From NCBI RefSeq assembly GCF_914767665.1, contig NC_059506.1:7228078-7292077 (forward strand): a stretch of 64,000 nucleotides of DNA, read 5' to 3'. Source of the stretch: Harmonia axyridis (taxonomy: Eukaryota; Arthropoda; Insecta; Coleoptera; Coccinellidae). Below are positions 10,880-22,270 of the stretch, one piece after another; positions within the stretch are counted from its first letter, which is position 1; each line of letters opens with the position of its first letter. Below the pieces are notes generated by a model that had not been told where the DNA came from, ran no database searches, and was given only the letters and a program-made list of their open reading frames with translations. Position numbers and translations under genes: made by a program.

Positions 10880-12429
10880 CAGGGTGGGCAAATTTCGATG
10901 TTTTAGCACTACAACTTTTGAACCAGAGGAGATAGACAAAATCTGATACCCACTTCTCGATCTCTTTTTCTGAGAAACTAACAAGGGTAGTATTCATTTT
11001 TGGCCACCTTCTTTTGTTTTCGAGTTATAAGCGAAAATTGGAAAAATGGCGATATCGAAAAACATTTATATCTCCGCTAATACTGATGATAGAGCTCTGA
11101 AATTAAAACATTATACAGGCACTTTTTTACGCAGAATCCAGTGGCGTTCTCGTATTTTCGAAAGGGTTTTTAATTACGAAGCTATGACCCAAAGTTATGT
11201 TTTTTCAAATGGGAACACTAGATTTTTGTACCATTTTCTGAAAGCTTGATTTTTCCTGATTTCAAAAATATATAACATCGTATGATTCGGATCAATATAA
11301 TAGAAAATGGCAAAAACCTCTTTTCACCTAAGAGTCTCAATATTTCTATGGTTTCAACTGTTGATGAACACAGAAAAATTGAGCTTTCTATAACAAGAGC
11401 AGTGTCCTTCCGTCAATCTGATTATTTCTATGCTTTTCACTTATTTCTACAAAATTCGAATCTTATACAAATAGTTTCGAAAAGATAAACGAACTTGGAA
11501 AAAGTTTCCTAGGTAGCTTGAACACAGTTTCAAATATTCATCTATGGAAATATCGAGAAGAGGTGTCGACTGTGTATTGTGCAATTGTTGTCATTATTAG
11601 GTTAAATATTATTTCTTGTTTGTCCCTTCGTAATTAAAATGTTGAGTTCAATCATATATGCATTGTTTCATATGCTGTTTAAAATGGATTGGTACTTGTG
11701 CGTATTGATTCTGGAGACCTATGTAAATAATCTCCTGATACATACATCTCAATACAACTCTTTCGATTGAAAAATTCGATCTTGTGGTTTCTCCGTTATT
11801 TCCAAATCAATTTTTAGATAGAAAATTTATAAAACATATCTAGATTCGAATTTTGTAGAAATAAGTGAAAAGCATAGAAATAATCAGATTGACGGAAGGA
11901 CACTGCTCTTGTTATAGAAAGCTCAATTTTTCAGTGTTCATCAACAGTTGAAACCATAGAAATATTGAGACTCTTAGGTGAAAATAGGTTTTTGCCATTT
12001 TCTATTATTTATATTGATCCGAATCATACGATGTTATATATTTTTGAAATCAAGAAAAATCAAGCTTTCAGAAAAAGACACAAAAATCTAGTGTTCCCAT
12101 TTGAAAAAACATAACTTTGGGTTATAGCTTCGTAATTGAAAACCTTTTTGAAAATACGAGCACGCCACTGGTTTCTGCCTAAAAAAGTGCCTGTATAATG
12201 TTTCAATTTCAGAGCTCTATCATCAGTATTAGTGGAGATATAAATGTTTTTCGATATCGCCATTTTTCCAATTTTCGCTTATAACTCGAAAACAGAAAAA
12301 GGTGGCCAAAAATGAATACTACCCTTGTTAGTTTCTCAGAAAAAGAGATCGAGAAGTGGGTATCAGATTTTGTCTATCTCCTCTGGTTCAAAAGTTGTAG
12401 TGCTAAAACATCGAAATTTGCTCACCCTG
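10880..12429. mobile_element. Foldback element, 600-bp arms (1,550 bp)
   Basis: Left arm 10880 to about 11480 and right arm about 11820 to 12429 are inverted copies; the spacer of about 340 bp is unlike them. Ends are CAGGGTGGGCAAATTTCGATG (left) and its near complement ending CACCCTG (right), with TA at 10878-10879 and 12430-12431. It inserted into a mariner-like transposase fragment. No transposase is present in the spacer. A 67-codon frame is open in both arms. Confidence 0.92.
11046..11249 (+). other. 67-codon frame repeated in foldback arms
   Basis: The frame begins MAISKNIYIS and ends RFLYHFLKA. Versions of the same length are open at 12060-12263 (minus, other arm) and 12475-12678 (plus, neighbouring copy), differing at about ten residues in total. 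All three run start to stop without an indel. It could be chance preservation in young copies, or a small peptide encoded by the parent element. I do not call it a gene. Confidence 0.35.
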
Positions 12430-12431
12430 TA

Positions 12432-12705
12432 CAGGGTGGGCAAATTTCGATGTTTATAAGCGAAAATTGAATATATGGCGATATCGAAAAACATTTATAT
12501 CTCCGCTAAAACTGATGCTAGAGCTCTAAAATTTGAACATTATTCAGGCACTTTTTTACGTAGAATCCAGTGGCGTGCTCGTATTTTAAAAAGGGTTTTT
12601 AATTACGAAGCTATGGCCCAAAGTTATGTTTTTTCAAATGGGAACACTAGATTTCTGTGCCATTTTTTGAAAGCTTAATTTTTCCTGACTCCAAAAATAT
12701 ATAAT
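12432..12705 (+). mobile_element. Partial second copy of the foldback element
   Basis: Starts with CAGGGTGGGCAAATTTCGATG directly after the TA that ends the preceding element. Compared with the full left arm it lacks about 130 bp after the first 25 bp, then follows it to about 12705 where similarity stops. The two elements share one TA, giving the palindromic joint CACCCTGTACAGGGTG. Confidence 0.85.
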
Positions 12706-13389
12706 GTGCGAATTGGTGATGGAAAATGTCATGAAAAATATATGGTGCTGCAACTGTATACGTGGCGGCCACTTGGCTGATATCGTTTTCCATCGTGAAT
12801 GATTACAAGGAAATAAACATCCATTGATTTTCCTTCAAATATACTCGTTTTGTTGATATCAAAATCAATATCAAACCCTTTGAAATCTTAGTAATATCAG
12901 GCATTAATGTTTCGACCCAGAATGAACACAATGAATGCAATTCGTGTCCACAACCTTAAGAAATAACTTGGTGTACCTATTTTGTGAGCATACATATAGC
13001 ATAAAAATCATACACAAAATGCGCGTTAATACATAGTTAAATAGTATAATTCTAACCATATGGAATATATATCCGATATGAATTCGAAGAGCCACGACTC
13101 ACCCCAACACAATTCTATAATTTCATATTAGGAATGTTCTCTGCCAACGATACATATCTACACTAAAGTAGGTCAAGAATGCTATGCTTCGATATTTCCC
13201 GAGATAATTCCGTAAAAAATCAGATCAAGGTTGCCATTAGACTGCAAGAATCTTTTGCATTTTATCATTCGTAAATGGAGAATCAGTAGTTATATTCAAG
13301 TTCTTGAGCGCTCGTTCTTGGAATCGTTCGATATAGCATTGGAAAAGTCTATAAGATACTTCTGTTGGTGGAACTTTGTATATTAAATC
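12706..13389. other. No gene seen
   Basis: AT-rich; short frames only. The last 250 bp could be older LINE sequence leading into the reverse transcriptase fragment, but the frame is not readable. Confidence 0.4.
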
Positions 13390-13848
13390 ATCTGGTTACA
13401 TGTTTCAGCGTATTTGCCATTATCAAGGATACTGTATTAGGACCTATTTTATTCCTCATCTACATAAACAGCTTTCTAAAAATGAAGGAATCTCAAGAAG
13501 CAATTTGTTTTGCTGATAATGGGGTTATTCGATAGCAAGGAGATACATGGGAAGAATTGAAGAAGAACGTGAGTTCGAAGTTTGCTGAAACAACAAAATG
13601 GTTTAAAAACAATAAACTAACCTTGAACACTGAAAAGACAAAATATATGGTCTTTAGTTCCAACAAACAAAGTCTTCCAATTTTCGGAGACCTAAACATT
13701 GACAATGAGATCTGCATAGCTGAAACGAAATATATTAAATATTTGGGAATGACGAGTGACAGTCAATTGAGATGGGACCAACATGTGAAAAATCTTGTTA
13801 ACAAGATAAGAAGCCTTCTCTTCAAGTTTAGGTACCTGCGTAATTATA
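13390..13848 (+). pseudogene. LINE reverse transcriptase, fragment 1
   Basis: Reverse transcriptase of a Jockey/CR1-type non-LTR retrotransposon. In one frame the sequence gives TVLGPILFLIYINSFL, then CFADNGVI, the position of the catalytic F/YADD box, here with the second Asp changed to Asn. After a frame change the 13557-13907 frame continues WFKNNKLTLNTEKTKYMVFS and TKYIKYLGMTSDSQLRWDQH, which is the thumb region. It is cut at 13848 by a nested transposon and resumes at 14464. Stop codons and frameshifts make it non-functional. Confidence 0.85.
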
Positions 13849-14461
13849 CAGGGTGTTTCCTAAACATGCGGCAAAAATTCAGGGGGTTGTTCCTTGGACT
13901 ATTTTAAGCATGTTTTGTCCTTGGATGATTTTTGAAAAACCTCTTTGTTTCGAACAACATTTTTCATATTTTTAAAATTAATAATAGTTTAAATAAAAAT
14001 GCGTACCGCACTGTGTTTACTAAGTAGGTACAATTTATTTTTAAATTTGTTTAACAACATTCCAATTACTAAAAACCCTTAGATTATTTCCTATGGGGCC
14101 ATCTAAAATCATTAGTTTATACCACTCCAGTAGAAAATGTGGAAGACTTGCGAAATCGGATCATTGCTGGGTGTAACTTAATAAGAAATGATCCTGGTGT
14201 TTTTGAAAGGGTTCGGCAGTCAATGAGGAGAAGGTTGGATGCTTGTATGCTGGCTAGAGGTGGTCATTTTCAACAGTTTTTGTAGGTTGAGTTGAATTTT
14301 CATGTAATTTTTCATAATAAAATGTTATTATCTGAAATTTTGTTTCCCCTATATCTTCGAAACAAATAGGTTTTTCAAAAATCATCAAAGGACAAAATAT
14401 TCTTAGAATAGTCCAAGGAACAACCCCCTGAATTTTTGCCGCATGTTTAGGAAACACCCTG
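13849..14461 (+). mobile_element. Long-inverted-repeat element nested in LINE (613 bp)
   Basis: Ends CAGGGTGTTTCCTAAACATG and the exact complement ending CACCCTG, with TA on each side (13847-13848, 14462-14463). The inverted arms are about 90 bp and include GGACTATT and TTTTTGAAAAACC blocks. The interior retains the last part of a mariner-superfamily transposase. Because it splits a LINE coding frame cleanly, it arrived after the LINE. Confidence 0.93.
14082..14286 (+). pseudogene. Mariner-superfamily transposase C-terminus
   Basis: Reads DYFLWGHLKSLVYTTPVENV, then LRNRI, and ends RRRLDACMLARGGHFQQFL followed by a TAG stop. The block is the standard end of these transposases (D of PLDY, WG.LKS.VY, and a C-terminal GGHF.(Q/H).L). 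Only this part survives inside the 613-bp element, whose own arms flank it. This ties CAGGGTG termini to a mariner-superfamily enzyme. Confidence 0.82.
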
Positions 14462-14463
14462 TA

Positions 14464-15445
14464 TAAATTCCATAAAATATTTGAAGATTTTTTACCAAGC
14501 CCTAATAGAATCTCAAATCAGCTATGGCATAGTTGGATGGGTTGGTGCTTACAACAACCACATAAAACCCTTGGAAGTTATCCAGAAGGATATTAAAAAT
14601 AATATATAAAAAAAACGCACGTTTTCCAGCCAGCGGTTATTCAATATCTCTGAAGTATAAGATGTTAGACAATTATATGCTCTGAAAATTCTCACAAACA
14701 TTATGTCGAGGAAAATACACCTCAGTACGTTGCATCATGAACATATAACCAGAGGAAAAGATCATACATACCTGCTACCTAGATGCAAAAAAAGTATAGG
14801 ACAAAGAAGTTATACCTACCTAGCACCAAAAATTTTGAATTTTGTCCCTGATTACCTAAAAAATATAAAAAGCATAGGAAAGACAAAAAACGAATAAAAG
14901 CTTGGTTGACTGGTGAAACTAGGGAAATAATCAATAATACAATAAATAATAATTGAAGAACTATCAAAACATGAATTATGTCAAATACATACCCTCAACT
15001 ATGACAGAAACTTCGGAACTGATGTAGACACTATATAACACGATTAAGAATGATTTCGAATTGAATTGAGACAAACTACACCCTAAAATGACATTTATGA
15101 CACGCATTCTTACCTCATAATGTGGATGTCGAGTGTGGATATAAAATAATATATCAAACAAATTTAATCAGTGCAAGAACTTTCGCCCTGTTTCTGTTTT
15201 CTTTGGTTATCATTTATCTTTTCTTTCAAATTCTGCCTTCATGGACAATCTAAGTGGTTATTTTTGTGATTTTGTTGATGAATGAAATTTTTTTAAGTTT
15301 TTTTACCCAATAATTTCTGCATGGAACTAATTTAAGAATTCATATTGTATTTCATATCACATACAGGTATGTAATAATGTTTTATACCTTAGTGATGTAT
15401 TTTGTTTATTTACCGAAATAAACTCCTTTATTATTATTATTATAA
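14464..15445 (+). pseudogene. LINE reverse transcriptase, fragment 2 and 3' end
   Basis: Continues the LINE interrupted at 13848. Near 14500 it gives ESQISYGIVGWVGAYNNH, and at 14703-14897 a C-terminal part including RGKDHTYLLPRCKKS, IGQRSYTYLAPKILNFVPDY and LKNI, typical of Jockey/CR1-type elements. The 3' untranslated region follows to a (TTA)n tail at about 15427-15445. Several frameshifts separate the blocks. Confidence 0.82.
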
Positions 15446-15689
15446 TTATCAAACCAAAGATTCTGAAAAAGTTTATACTTTTAAGTACAATATATCAAGT
15501 TGAGCGAAAAACTAAAGAACAAGGTGAAAAAAGGTGGAGAACATAATTCTACAGTTCGGTTAATGGCTCACTGAAACTTACGATTTTAAGATCACCCTGT
15601 ATGGCCGTGCCAAACCGAGATTTAGAATTTTTATTATGAATTAACTCATTGTGGTTACGAAAATGAGAAAAAATCATAATGTTCACGTA
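15446..15689. other. Scraps with CACCCTGTA end
   Basis: A right-hand terminus CACCCTGTA lies at 15594-15602, without a matching left end. No gene. Confidence 0.35.
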
Positions 15690-15893
15690 CAGGGTGATCC
15701 AATATTCACGAAAATTGAAAACGTCTGAAATTTTCCTAGTCCGGATCTGATTTATTCGATTTCAGAAATATTGAAGGAAAGCTATAGTAGAGGGTGACAA
15801 CACTTCAAAATTTGAAATTATTCGGTCGATTAGTAAAAAATAGTAAGAGTTATCGCTCTGTGAAATTTAACTTATGAGATGAACATCACCCTG
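15690..15893. mobile_element. 204-bp MITE with CAGGGTGAT ends
   Basis: Ends CAGGGTGAT and ATCACCCTG, flanked by TA at 15688-15689 and 15894-15895. Non-coding. Confidence 0.8.
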
Positions 15894-17594
15894 TATATCC
15901 CAAACGAAGGCACTCAGACGATTGAAACTTCTTGATACGAGTCCACCATGATGACCTTCATTCATGCTATCCGTTTGTCGCATTCTTCCCGGGACACCCT
16001 GTATACAGTGAGTTATGTGGTTCAAATGTTGCATTTGGCGTATGAATGAACCAGAGCTCAAAAGCTCCTATTTGGCATACGTGCTATCTTCATTTTTTTA
16101 GGTACTGAGAATGATTAAGTATTGATTATTGATCGAAGAAGTTTGACTCAAATACTTTGACAATCTCATTCCATATGAAATCAAGAAATATTATTCCGAC
16201 AAACTCAACACCACAAATGACACGAACGTGAAATCCATCAAATTTCATCCCAAAATCGCAGAGTGCCTTGATTTGAATAATATTTCGATATGTACATTTG
16301 GTCGCCAATGACAATTATGTTATAATTTATAAATTCATAATTGATACAGGTCCAATGAACAGTCAATTTTATATACATTGAATGGATCCGTTGATGGGAA
16401 GTCCCCGAAAAAATTAATTACTTTTGTATCGTTAGTTATTGAAACTCCATTAACAAAATGGTGAAATTATTCTGAAATAATAGAGAGTAATGTTTGATAT
16501 AAACGATATAATTGTTTTAGGAATTTCATTTGTTCATTATTTTCTAATCAACCTTTGAAATTGTTCAACAATAATTGATTAATAACTTTAATGGTTGATT
16601 ATAATTTTATTTAGTGAAAATGTTTTGAATAGGAAAGTAGGCGAGGCCTTTTGGTAACCTGCACCGTTTAATGGAGTATTAAAATTTTAATGTGCATTAA
16701 ATTTTAATAATCGTTTCTCCAACTGGGTGATAGTAAAATAAAATACCGATTTTGTAGGTGCGTACCCAATACCAAGCCTAATACGTAGATATATTATTAA
16801 ATTTTGGATGTTGGCATACATTTTGATGGTTAAAAAAATGACTTCTCCTTTTATCCTTGAAATCAGAATCAATAATGAAATCTGTATAGGAGTATAGAAA
16901 AACATAGATGACGATAAAATGTGCATTTCATACTGAGCCAAATAAATGTATCGAATGAGAATATTTATATTCGAAAATATATAGGTCTAACTACTATAAC
17001 TTTCCACTTAAAGTTCGAAAATTACACAATAAATGAAATTTCAAATTGATTTTTTTTATTGATTAATGTACCTATATGTGATATTTTTTATTGCAAGATA
17101 TTTTATTGAAATTTATTCGGAAAATATCGATTAACTAAAAAAAAACAAAAATCCCAATTTCAATAAATGACCAAGAACTATCTCATAATAAATAATTCAT
17201 CAAAGAAATAAAAAAACGCATTAAGATGTTTCAATCTTTTGCATAAAACGGCGCCCCAAACAAAGTCATGAGAGATTGTCTTCAAAAAGGTAAAATTTTT
17301 ATTCAAAGAAAACATCTCTACTTGTATGCAATTTTTAATTGCATGTCAATATATTCGCTCTTGAAACCCAACAAATTTCATTTCAATATCTCAACAGGTT
17401 TTAGAGCAATAAATAAATAGTTAGTTTCCAAAAAAAAAAAAAATTAACACCCTGTATCTCGAAATACGAAGCATTTGCGAATTATATAGCCCACGGTCAT
17501 TATTTCTTCATGCGAAATCACCCCTGAAGTTTGTCACACTTATTCACTGAAACCCTGTATAAGTTTATCCCAGGGTTCGGAAAAGAAGCGCACA
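15894..17594. other. Long stretch without a gene
   Basis: Contains isolated right-hand termini (CACCCTGTA near 15993-16001 and 17448-17456) but no paired elements I can delimit. 16300-17450 is strongly AT-rich with a poly-A run near 17431-17444. Frames such as 16126-16314 and 16687-16941 (both minus) have no recognisable domain. Confidence 0.45.
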
Positions 17595-17662
17595 CAGAAA
17601 TTTCTTTGGAATTTATGAAAATATTGCTAACAATACTTTCATAAATTCCAAAGAAATTTCTG
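17595..17662. repeat. 68-bp hairpin with 4-nt loop
   Basis: Arms of 32 nt starting CAGAAATTTCTTTGG are complementary except for one mismatch, around the loop CTAA at 17627-17630. It could be a very young short foldback element or a precursor-like RNA hairpin. Confidence 0.85.
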
Positions 17663-17734
17663 ACATTGGACAACTCTTGTATAATCGAAATACTCAGGCT
17701 TCCTCCAAGTGACTTTGGATATACCATACTTACG

Positions 17735-17815
17735 CATTTTTCATCGGCAGCAGAGGCATCGAAAAATTCTTTGCTTCAGGCTCCAAAATTACTAGTGCCG
17801 GCCCTGGCCCTTTGC
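17735..17815 (+). repeat. Repeat family R3, copy 1 (frame-conserved)
   Basis: Aligns with the minus strand of 58840-58925. In the common frame it reads ASKNSLLQAPKLLVPALAL, against TTKNSLLHAPKLLAPSLPL in the other copy. A third copy (52425-52545) shares the part just upstream. Protein similarity is kept in frame between copies, which points to a coding origin. I do not recognise the family. Confidence 0.68.
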
Positions 17816-18340
17816 ATGGTCGAAGAATATTCGCCAAGAACGTTCATCACAGATCCGCTGCAAATAATTTGCGTTTATTTGTGAGGATCTCAAATTGAAT
17901 TAGAAACCGAAAGTCGGCATCCCGGCAGAATCTAAAGTCCGGCAAACAAAACGACCTGCCGTTTCCTGATCTTGGGCGAGTATTTATGTGGGGGGCTCGC
18001 ACAACAACTTTTCCATTACGAATCAGGCGCTTCGGTCGGACTCGAGAGATTCTCTCGAGTATCCAAACAATTTTATCGTTTAAAATTGCAGGAGTCTCTC
18101 CGAGATCTGAAGTTTGTTCTTCGTTCGATCGGAAATGGGAATGAGGGCGTAAGGCGGTTTCTTTTGCGGAGATTTTCCACTTCCACATTGCCTTTTCGGA
18201 AATTTCCAGTTTGAATGGTTCGAACGAATTCATGGTTGAGGAAGTGCGAAAAGTTTTTGTGAATTAGTGGATCGAAGTTCTTCAGAATATTTCGAGATGA
18301 AAAGTTCATATGAAAAGGGGTTCGGTTCGGAATTGCTTGG
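17816..18340. other. Less AT-rich unique island
   Basis: Apparently single-copy, with CpG-rich blocks around 17900-18060. Frames of 128 and 109 codons on the minus strand (17847-18233, 18073-18402) and 80 codons on the plus strand overlap each other, with no domain. Candidate host regulatory DNA; coding potential is undecided. Confidence 0.35.
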
Positions 18341-18387
18341 TTACTTAGATACAGGGTATTGAAAGATACACTTACACCCAGTTGCAG

Positions 18388-18690
18388 GAATCGGGTGTTC
18401 AAAATTCGTTGTCTAGTGAGAGGATCTCAAAATCCCTTTGAGTTACAAAAAAAAAATGAAAGGCACATTTTCGGGCTCGATTTTTAAGAGAATCAATTTG
18501 GTGGAAACCGAAATCTCATAAATTCAACTGTTTTCAAGCTATAAGAGAAAATTATAAAATGGCGTGAAATGAAAAGTTCTCATAACTTCTTTATTATTCG
18601 TACTATTAACTCGAAACAAATACATCCTCTTTTAGTAGAATTCTGTGGTGTGATAATTTATTGCCATTAGTTTTGAAGTTATAATACAAA
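18388..18690 (+). repeat. Dispersed repeat family R1, copy 2
   Basis: Same orientation as 4050-4345; shared blocks are listed there. A CAGGGTATTG terminus lies about 35 bp upstream, near 18353. Confidence 0.8.
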
Positions 18691-18740
18691 TTTATGTTTT
18701 TTTAAATATAAACCATAACAATTTCTATAACAAATATTAT

Positions 18741-19215
18741 ACAGGGTGTTTCATTGGGAAACGGAAATACTTCACAGGTATATAGGTGGCCCCAAGGCTG
18801 TTTTGGAGATACCCCATTTATTGGGTCTTACTGTCTTCGTAGCCGAGATACAGGGTGTTTTATGAATTTTGCCCGTTTCTTTCTGAGGCCATAACGAACC
18901 ACCCGGTATATTTCCTTCATATTTATAAAATATGTTCCTAATTGAGAGCCCAAACGTATCATGCAATAACCGCTTTGAAGATCCAGGTCCGGGTTAACAA
19001 AAAATTATGAATCGTTTGAATACTCGAAACATCGGAATTTTGAAAATCTGTTTTAATATTCGGAAACAACACTAAATACTAAACTGAGACGTGTACTTCA
19101 AATTTTCGCGCAGACAGTTTTACTGCACAAATTTTCAAGGTGAAAGTGAAGTTTTTGAGAACTTGGATACCTGATAGTGGGTTGAAGTGACTTTTAACAA
19201 TGAATTATCAAAAAT
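18741..19215 (+). mobile_element. Solo arm of the 440-1930 element family
   Basis: Begins TACAGGGTGTTTCATTGGG near 18740 and follows the left arm of the 440-1930 element: ACCGAGATACAGGG-like block (18840), GAGGCCATAACGA (18889), GGTCCGGGTTA (18987), GTGAAAGTGAAGTTTTTGAG (19141) and AAGTGACTTTTAACAATGA (19186). No transposase follows. Confidence 0.72.
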
Positions 19216-19739
19216 ATTAAATCCATAATTATTTCAACATTACTTTGTAATTCATTTTTACATTGGTTTTCATTTTTATAGCTTATAGTCAAAATAATTA
19301 CTTATATTTTTTATTTTTGTTGTTCAATTCAATTTTCAGCTCATAATACTTGAAAACAATTTACCAAAGTTTAGTACCAAAATGGGAGTATTATGGCAAT
19401 AACTGAAAATATTTGATTGAAAAACTAAATAGTATGTCATTGTGCCCGCATTTCCCCTACTAGAGTTCATTAGAACTATTGTATCTAGGGTTCACAACTT
19501 AGTATAACAGGTAATGAGGACGGCCTCTGAACAGTAATGTTCTGAGGAATCAAGCTCCAATTCAAAAAAATTATTGCTAAAATCGGCCAAAGGGTTGGAG
19601 AGAAAAAGAACTACAAACTCCGTTGGTTTTTTGGTCCGTTTCCCTAATTCCGCCGATGTGTATAAATAACTACAGAAAAACGTGTAAAATTTGTAGTAAC
19701 CCCACAAACTCGAGTTCACACGGCTAAGAGATAAATTTC
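19216..19739. other. No gene seen
   Basis: A 75-codon minus frame (19492-19719) has no recognisable domain. Confidence 0.4.
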
Positions 19740-20277
19740 CAGGATACTGCCAAGGCTCGTGACTCCCGGTACAGCAATCAATCTCAAATTCCTATCACAC
19801 TTTCATTCGTCCCTATACAAGGCAACATTCAACTCAGATACACCGCTCCCTTCACAAGACCTCCTACGATTATCATTACACGGCGTAATTTTCGACTCGA
19901 TTGAGCTCAAAAACGGCTTCGCACGAACCGAATCGTAAATTGAAAGGGCCGTTTAAAAAAAAAAAGAAGAGAAACCGGGGCGCGTTTTTATCGGTCCGAA
20001 TCTCTTCGAGTATTGCATGTCGAGATGCACTATAGCGCTAAAACGGCGTGAAGTTCTCCACATTCGAAATAATATAGCGGTTTGGAACAAAGATGTTTCG
20101 CCTTGAAACTTATCTACCCCGTGATTTGTTTAAGGGTAGCAGATGGGATTTATCGCGTGGCCTGTTATTTATGACTGCGTGGGATCATTTGGCTGTGTTA
20201 TATTTTCATTTCTGAGTGAAAATAGGTACGTTGAATTGGGTGGGTGATTCTTTCTTGTTGATGAAAATTTAATTCTA
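19740..20277. other. Less AT-rich unique island
   Basis: Apparently single-copy. A homopurine run (A then GAAGAGAAA) lies near 19950-19970. No gene seen; candidate host regulatory DNA. Confidence 0.35.
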
Positions 20278-21929
20278 CAGGGTGTCCCATAAGTGGCACG
20301 TCACAGTGACACCGGAGGTAGGTCAGCTGAAGAGGGACCTAACCAGCCTAACATGACCCCAGTAAAAGTTGCATGGTTTTCGAGTTATTACCAAATTACG
20401 TTTTTTAGTGAATTTTCACCTTTTTTTTTAACATTGTCAGGGTCAGAATTCTGCTGGAAAGCTCTCGAAGCTTATTTTTTTGTTGTAATGGAATCTTAAA
20501 TAGTTATTTAAGATGACATGAGTATGATTCTGTCAAAAAGTTATGTGGATTTCCGTAAATTAATGGATAAATCTTGATTTCAATTGCTAGCAAAACGAGA
20601 ACTTCGACTTTGGACACCTGCTGTGAAAAAAAATCCTTGAAACAAAACGAGCAAGTAACATCAAAAAATTGGGCATTTTAGACAGATTTAGAAATGGTAC
20701 AATACACGAATCTTATGCCCGTAAAACTAGGTATTTTCATCATTTTACCGATGCCCTACTTGACTAAGTTGAAACTAGGAACCCCGCTATCAGGTAATTT
20801 TGCCGCTTGCTATGACATTACATTTGATACCGGGCTTTGTTATTATTTGTTAAAGTCACAATAGGGAAAAAGATGGATTAGGGGAAGCGAAAAAGGAATA
20901 TTATTGAAAAAAAAAGGTAAATTAATTAAAAACAAACTTAACTTTCGATTATTTATTTAAATCTTAAATCTAACTTACAGTAAATGTTCAAACTGTTTCC
21001 CTCGGACTCTAATGCATAAATGACACCGTTTTATAAAATTACGATTCAATTTTCTTAAACTAATTTCCAATATGGTCCGGGCTGCGTCGAATACGCGTTC
21101 ACGCAATTCTTCCTCGCTTCTTATTGGTTTTGCAATCACTTTGTCCTTTAAACATCCCCAATAAAAAAAATCCAGTGGATTCAAATCCGGGGATCGCGGT
21201 GGCCACAGTATGGGTCCTAATCGCCCAATCCACCTGTCGGGGAATGTGTTAAATAAATAATCGAAAGTTAAGTCTGTTTTTAATTAATTTACCTTTTTTT
21301 TCAATAATATTCATTTTTCGCTTCCCCTAATCCATCTTTTTCCCTATTGTGACTTTAACAAATAATAACAAAGCCCGGTATCAAATGTAATGTAATAGCA
21401 AGCGGCAAAATTACCTGATAGCGGGGTTCCTAGTTTCAACTTAGTTAAGTAGGGCATCAGTAAAATGATGAAAATACCTAGTTTTATGGGCATAAGATTC
21501 GTGTATTGTACCATTTCTAAATATGTCTAAAATGCCCAATTTTTTGATGTTACTTGCTCGTTTTGTTTCAAGGATTTTTTTTTCACAGCAGGTGTCCAAA
21601 GTCAAAGTTCTCGTTTTGCTAGCAATTGAAATCAAGATTTATCCATTAATTTACGGAAATCCACATAACTTTTTGACAGAATCATACTCATGTCATCTTA
21701 AATAACTATTGAAGATTCCATTACAACAAAAAAAATAAGCTTCGAGAGCTTTCCAGCAGAATTCTGACCCTGACAATGTTAAAAAAGGTGAAAATTCACT
21801 AAAAAACGTAATTTGGTAATAACTCGAAAACCATGCAACTTTTACTGGGGTCATGTTAGGCTGGTTAGGTCCCTCTTTAGCTGACCTACCTCCGGTGTCA
21901 CTGTGACGTGCCACTTATGGGACACCCTG
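20278..21929 (-). mobile_element. Long-inverted-repeat mariner-like element (1,652 bp)
   Basis: Left arm 20278 to about 20960 and right arm about 21243 to 21929 are inverted copies with high similarity. Ends are CAGGGTGTCCCATAAGTGGC and the complement ending CACCCTG, with TA at 20276-20277 and 21930-21931. The 280-bp centre is not repeated and encodes a transposase remnant on the minus strand. The site GAAATTTAATTCTATAAATA near 22158 preserves the uninterrupted target. Confidence 0.94.
20972..21245 (-). pseudogene. Mariner-superfamily transposase, C-terminal third
   Basis: On the minus strand the frame runs RWIGRLGPILWPPRSPDLNP, then LDFFYWGCLKDKVIAKPIRS, and ends near RGKQFEHLL and a stop at about 20972. 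It holds the third catalytic acidic residue (D of NPLD) and the C-terminal helix region. The arms begin immediately outside it, so catalytic D1 and D2 were removed, probably when the arms were extended by inverted duplication. Confidence 0.85.
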
Positions 21930-21931
21930 TA

Positions 21932-22270
21932 TAAATAGCTTTGATTTGACTTGAATGGGTAGAAATTTTTAGTCAAGACACTTGATTTCACTACGGAGTA
22001 TATGGTATGATTCGCCAATCATGATGATGATTTAGAAAAAATGTTATCTGCCCCATGATTTGTGCTGTTATAACAGACCAAGTTCCCGGTCTACCATAGT
22101 GAAACATTTTTTTGGCAAAATTCTATTTTATTTTCAACATAGAATATTAAACATAGAAATTTAATTCTATAAATAGCTTTGTTACATTGGTTTGACTTGA
22201 ATGGGTAGAAATTTTTGGCCAGAACACTTCATTTTACTACATACATCTGGTATAATTCACAAATTTTACT
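21932..22270 (+). repeat. Degenerate tandem duplication beside the element
   Basis: TATAAATAGCTTTG and TTTGACTTGAATGGGTAGAA occur at 21930-21975 and again at 22170-22215, followed by further weak similarity (ACACTTGATTT/ACACTTCATTT). The first copy was split by the element at 20278-21929; the second is intact. Confidence 0.75.

Noticed and set aside
17847..18402. Minus-strand frames of 128 and 109 codons
   Set aside because: They overlap in different frames, Arg- and Phe-rich without domain; more likely a non-coding island.
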